IMG/VR virus record: IMGVR_UViG_3300032282_005473 | Coordinates: 1 to 21,725 of that record | Reading direction: 5' to 3' (one strand) | Origin: a virus | DNA: 21,725 nucleotides | Shown: positions 19,728 to 21,725 of the stretch, one piece after another | Numbering within the stretch: the stretch's first letter is position 1 | Layout: every line of letters begins with the position of its first letter | Position numbers and translations under genes: made by a program | Notes under the pieces: generated by a model | Told to the model about the DNA's origin: nothing | Seen by the model: only the letters and a program-made list of their open reading frames with translations | Database searches by the model: none

Positions 19728-20191
19728 TTTTTAATCCAAGTTTGAAGTTTAAACCCTTCTTTTTGTTCATCATAGAAACACTTCCAACCTTGTTCAAATC
19801 CATATTCGGGGAAGTAAGTATCTCCTTGATATTCTCCGTCCACCAAAGATACGTAAATTCTTTGAATAAATGGAAAAAATTGTTTATAAATCTCACCACC
19901 ACCAATAATAAACACTTTTGGGTCTTCAGCGAAATCTCTAATAACATCTTCTACTCTGTCATAGATTAAACAATGTTCAGGTTTAAAATCTTTATCTTTT
20001 GTTAAAATAACGTTTAATCTTTTAGGTAAAGGCTTACCAATTGATTCAAAAGTTTTACGACCCATAATTACCGTTGAATTAAGGGTTAATGTTTTAAAAT
20101 TTTTTAAATCTTCAGGTAAGTGCCATAACAATTTGTTATTACCACCTATTAATCTATTTTTGTCGTGTGCGACTACTGCTGCAAAGTTCAT
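19724..20191 (-). CDS. folA: Dihydrofolate reductase
   Basis: DHFR reduces dihydrofolate to tetrahydrofolate with NADPH for thymidylate synthesis. This 155-residue protein has the family signatures: VVAHDKNRLIGGNNKLLWHL, PEDLKNFKTLT with the substrate-binding acid E27, VIMGRKTFESIGKPLPKR (NADPH site), NVILTKDKDF, and FIIGGGEIYKQFF. Position 22 is Leu where most bacterial enzymes have Pro (LPW), a mild departure. Phage DHFR commonly pairs with thymidylate synthase, which is not in the window. It is first of a three-gene minus-strand operon. I see no clean promoter; TATTTATTTG lies about 25 nt before the start. Confidence 0.95.
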   Translation of the reverse strand: MNFAAVVAHDKNRLIGGNNKLLWHLPEDLKNFKTLTLNSTVIMGRKTFESIGKPLPKRLNVILTKDKDFKPEHCLIYDRVEDVIRDFAEDPKVFIIGGGEIYKQFFPFIQRIYVSLVDGEYQGDTYFPEYGFEQGWKCFYDEQKEGFKLQTWIKK

Positions 20192-20232
20192 ATGTTAAGT
20201 ATAATAAGATTTACAAATAAATACAACATTAT

Positions 20233-20240
20233 ATATTTAT
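20233..20240 (+). promoter_or_regulatory. ATATTTAT box upstream of the zinc-ribbon gene
   Basis: Plus-strand ATATTTAT lies 129 nt before ATG 20370. If used, it gives a leader of about 120 nt that contains the structured element at 20265-20339. Confidence 0.4.
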
Positions 20241-20264
20241 AAATGATGATTAACTCACCTTTTT

Positions 20265-20339
20265 GGTAGTCAGAGAAAATCTCTGTAGAGTTATCCCCGA
20301 TTTGGTCGGTTAGGTAACAAAACTATTAGAATGGGTTAC
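20265..20339 (+). repeat. Candidate structured leader, copy 1 (GGTAGTC motif)
   Basis: The segment starts GGTAGTC, then a hairpin AGAGA-AAA-TCTCT. Next, GTTATC (20290-20295) can pair with GGTAAC (20313-20318) around an inner hairpin CCGA/TCGG. Alternatively GTAAC (20314-20318) can pair with GTTAC (20335-20339). The two pairings exclude each other, which is what an attenuator or riboswitch-like leader would show. It precedes the zinc-ribbon gene by 30 nt. Confidence 0.4.
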
Positions 20340-20369
20340 AATAACAAGTAATTAAAGTTAAAAAAACAA

Positions 20370-21155
20370 ATGAACATTAATTTCTCTATGGAAAAGCCTA
20401 TGGCCTATATTACGGTCAACAAAGGCAGAAAAAAAATCAAAAATGGAGTTGTCTTCATGGACAACGGAACCGAATTCGAAATCGAATTACACAATCCAAC
20501 TCAAAACACGGTTCTATCAAAAATCTCAGTAAATAACAAATTAATCTCTTATTCAGGAATTGTTTTACGTCCTGGTGAACGAGTATTCTTGGAACGTTAT
20601 CTTGATGACCCAAGTAAATTTAAGTTTGAGACTTATAAGGTCAGTGGTAATGCTGAGGAAATTAAAAAGGCTATTGAAAAGAATGGTCTAATTAAGGTTG
20701 AATTTTTTAATGAAGATACAACACCTCAAATTACATGGACTAATGGTAACAATACATTAACCATTGGTGACTATTTATCCGACACTTATACTTATACAAA
20801 TACCACAGGTTCACCTTATATTGGTGATATGACTTATACCACTTCTTTAAGTTATGGTAATATTAACGCAAGTTTAAATTCTGTTAATAATGTACCACTC
20901 AAAAGAAAATTAAGTACAAAATCAACAGAAACAGGAAGAGTAGAAAAAGGTTCACAATCAAACCAAAACTTCCAAACTGTTAATAAAAAGTTCCATAATT
21001 TCATAACCAATGTTGTAGAGTTTCATATTAAACCTACATCCCAAATGCATGTTGATGTTAAAGACATTAATAAGATGGGTAGATACTGTACAAAGTGTGG
21101 TAAAAAAGGAAAACCTGCTGATAATTTCTGTGCAGGTTGTGGAAACAGATTCTAA
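20370..21155 (+). CDS. Phage protein with C-terminal zinc ribbon
   Basis: This 261-residue protein has an N-terminal beta-rich domain (residues 1-115: MAYITVNKGRKKIKNGVVFM, then FEIELHNPTQNTVLSKISVN, then GIVLRPGERVFLERYLDD), a Thr/Tyr/Asn-rich middle that is likely flexible (TIGDYLSDTYTYTNTTGSPY), and a C-terminal zinc ribbon (RYCTKCGKKGKPADNFCAGC) with two CxxC pairs. The N-terminal pattern resembles proteins I recall from large DNA viruses and phages, of unknown function and possibly structural. A structured 5' leader precedes it. The terminator downstream is shared with the convergent lipoprotein gene. Confidence 0.8.
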   Translation: MNINFSMEKPMAYITVNKGRKKIKNGVVFMDNGTEFEIELHNPTQNTVLSKISVNNKLISYSGIVLRPGERVFLERYLDDPSKFKFETYKVSGNAEEIKKAIEKNGLIKVEFFNEDTTPQITWTNGNNTLTIGDYLSDTYTYTNTTGSPYIGDMTYTTSLSYGNINASLNSVNNVPLKRKLSTKSTETGRVEKGSQSNQNFQTVNKKFHNFITNVVEFHIKPTSQMHVDVKDINKMGRYCTKCGKKGKPADNFCAGCGNRF

Positions 21156-21181
21156 ATAAAAATAAAGTTAATCATCAATTA

Positions 21182-21205
21182 AAAAGGGACCAATCGGTCC
21201 CTTTT
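21182..21205. terminator. Bidirectional terminator (GGGAC stem)
   Basis: AAAAGGGACC-AATC-GGTCCCTTTT is a 10-bp perfect stem with A and T flanks, lying between the convergent stops at 21155 and 21209. Confidence 0.9.
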
Positions 21206-21208
21206 GTT

Positions 21209-21646
21209 TTAATATGTAAACTCTATGATACCCATATCTTCAGTTGCGGTATTTAACCCATAAGACTCTTCAACATGGTCGTCATAATAAGAATTATCAC
21301 TAACAATAACTCTACGATAAGATTTTTCTACACCATCAATATAAACTCTCATTTCAAAATGATAAGAAAGTTGTCCAGATACAGCAAACTGTACTTTTTG
21401 ACCTTTTTCAAGTCCTATATAGTCATATCTCCAAACCTGTGGGATATTAAATCTATCAATACTCGGTTTTTTATCTGAGTAGTTTGGTGTGGCGTAGATA
21501 TCGATAAAATTAGATGCTCCAGTACCAGGAGTACCCAAGAAAGTAACTTCAAACGTAATTTTATGATAATCAGTTTTTTTACAAGAGGTAAAAGTAAAAC
21601 CGATTACCACCATCATAATAAAGTATATAAAGTTTTTCATTTTCAT
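21209..21646 (-). CDS. Phage-encoded lipoprotein, small
   Basis: I start this 145-residue protein at ATG 21646 (MKMKNFIYFIMMVVIGFTFT) because a consensus promoter lies just upstream, inside any longer frame. The signal peptide ends at the lipobox FTSC with the acylated cysteine at 22, followed by KKTDYHKITFEV. The mature part is a single beta-rich domain with paired strands (ITFEVTFLGTPGTGASNFID, VQFAVSGQLSYHFEMRVYID, VEKSYRRVIVSDNSYYDDHV), compatible with an immunoglobulin-like or C2-like sandwich. The lipobox and flanking residues resemble those of the lipoprotein at 5214-6149, but the mature parts differ. Envelope display during infection, perhaps for superinfection exclusion, is inference. 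Confidence 0.8.
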   Translation of the reverse strand: MKMKNFIYFIMMVVIGFTFTSCKKTDYHKITFEVTFLGTPGTGASNFIDIYATPNYSDKKPSIDRFNIPQVWRYDYIGLEKGQKVQFAVSGQLSYHFEMRVYIDGVEKSYRRVIVSDNSYYDDHVEESYGLNTATEDMGIIEFTY

Positions 21647-21665
21647 ATGTTTTTGATTTCTTTTA

Positions 21666-21696
21666 CAAAGATACAAAATAATCAACATTAACCAAA
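21666..21696 (-). promoter_or_regulatory. Bacteroidota-type promoter of the small lipoprotein gene
   Basis: Minus-strand TTTG (21696-21693), 19 nt, TATCTTTG (21673-21666): an exact consensus fit, with a leader of about 15 nt before ATG 21646. Confidence 0.75.
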
Positions 21697-21718
21697 TATT
21701 TATTAAATAAATATTCAA

Positions 21719-21725
21719 ATGAAAA
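21719..21725 (+). CDS. Possible start of a plus-strand gene at the window edge
   Basis: The window ends ATGAAAA, and an ATATTTAT box at 21696-21703 lies 15 nt before this ATG, the same arrangement as at other genes. Only two codons are visible, so the call rests on the box alone. Confidence 0.3.

Noticed and set aside
20243-20269. An 8-codon leader-peptide frame (ATGATGATTAAC...TAG) before the zinc-ribbon gene.
   Set aside because: It has no run of one amino acid that would suggest attenuation, and the start is too close to the presumed promoter box to be sure it is transcribed.
1-21725. CRISPR arrays, insertion sequences, attachment sites, or a replication origin.
   Set aside because: I saw no regularly spaced direct repeats, no transposase or terminal inverted repeats, no integrase, and no iteron cluster.

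Overview
The window is AT-rich, densely packed and organised like a large tailed phage that infects Bacteroidota. Phage hallmarks are a 908-residue tail-fibre-like protein built of short repeats, a set of small proteins with a shared basic N-terminal tag, two HNH endonucleases, a phage-type sulfotransferase, and many genes overlapping by ATGA. Bacteroidota hallmarks are promoters of the form TTTG-N19-TAnnTTTG, no convincing Shine-Dalgarno sites, lipoproteins with an FTSC lipobox, and a secreted protein ending in a T9SS-type sorting domain. An integrated prophage or other element cannot be excluded from this window alone.

Layout. 1-2896 (minus): four genes whose N-termini carry a short MK-x-hydrophobic-KK tag ending in (I/L)xE. 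2954-4008 (plus): a membrane-like protein and an unknown protein that carries the same tag at its C-terminus. 3995-4802 (minus): two unknown genes. 4993-5187 (plus): ribosomal protein bS21. 5214-8170 (minus): a lipoprotein and a nucleotidyltransferase-like/PcfJ-like fusion. 8233-10358 (minus): a tightly overlapping cassette of sulfotransferase, APS kinase, HxGH nucleotidyltransferase and DUF2061 membrane protein. 10397-13720 (minus): a helical protein and the tail-fibre-like protein. 13785-15470 (plus): the secreted T9SS-type protein. 15572-17474: HNH endonuclease, tmRNA gene, small coiled-coil gene, second HNH endonuclease. 17519-20191 (minus): retropepsin-like (RimB-like) protease, metallophosphoesterase, a small basic protein, then an operon of DHFR, cyclic-phosphate receiver-like protein and MgtC. 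20370-21155 (plus): zinc-ribbon protein. 21209-21646 (minus): a second lipoprotein.

The most striking object lies at 16186-16792 on the minus strand. It is a complete tmRNA gene (ssrA) whose T-loop is split by a 229-nt group I intron. Joining the inferred exons restores a perfect T-arm (GAGGG-TTCGAAT-CCCTC), and the intron shows P1 with a U.G splice-site pair, P3, P4, P7, P8 and P9. The tmRNA also has an unusually long tag frame of about 21 codons. With the phage bS21 and the RimB-like protease, it suggests the element interferes with host translation, perhaps at the bS6-bS18-bS21 platform that Bacteroidota use to hide the anti-Shine-Dalgarno sequence.

The sulfotransferase cassette looks like a compact route from sulfate to PAPS to a sulfated product and sits directly downstream of the tail-fibre gene. 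Two promoter types appear: host-like TTTG/TAnnTTTG sites, and an ATATTTAT box often only 4-17 nt before the start codon, which may be a phage-specific promoter. Functions given for individual genes rest on motifs read by eye; no database search was run.
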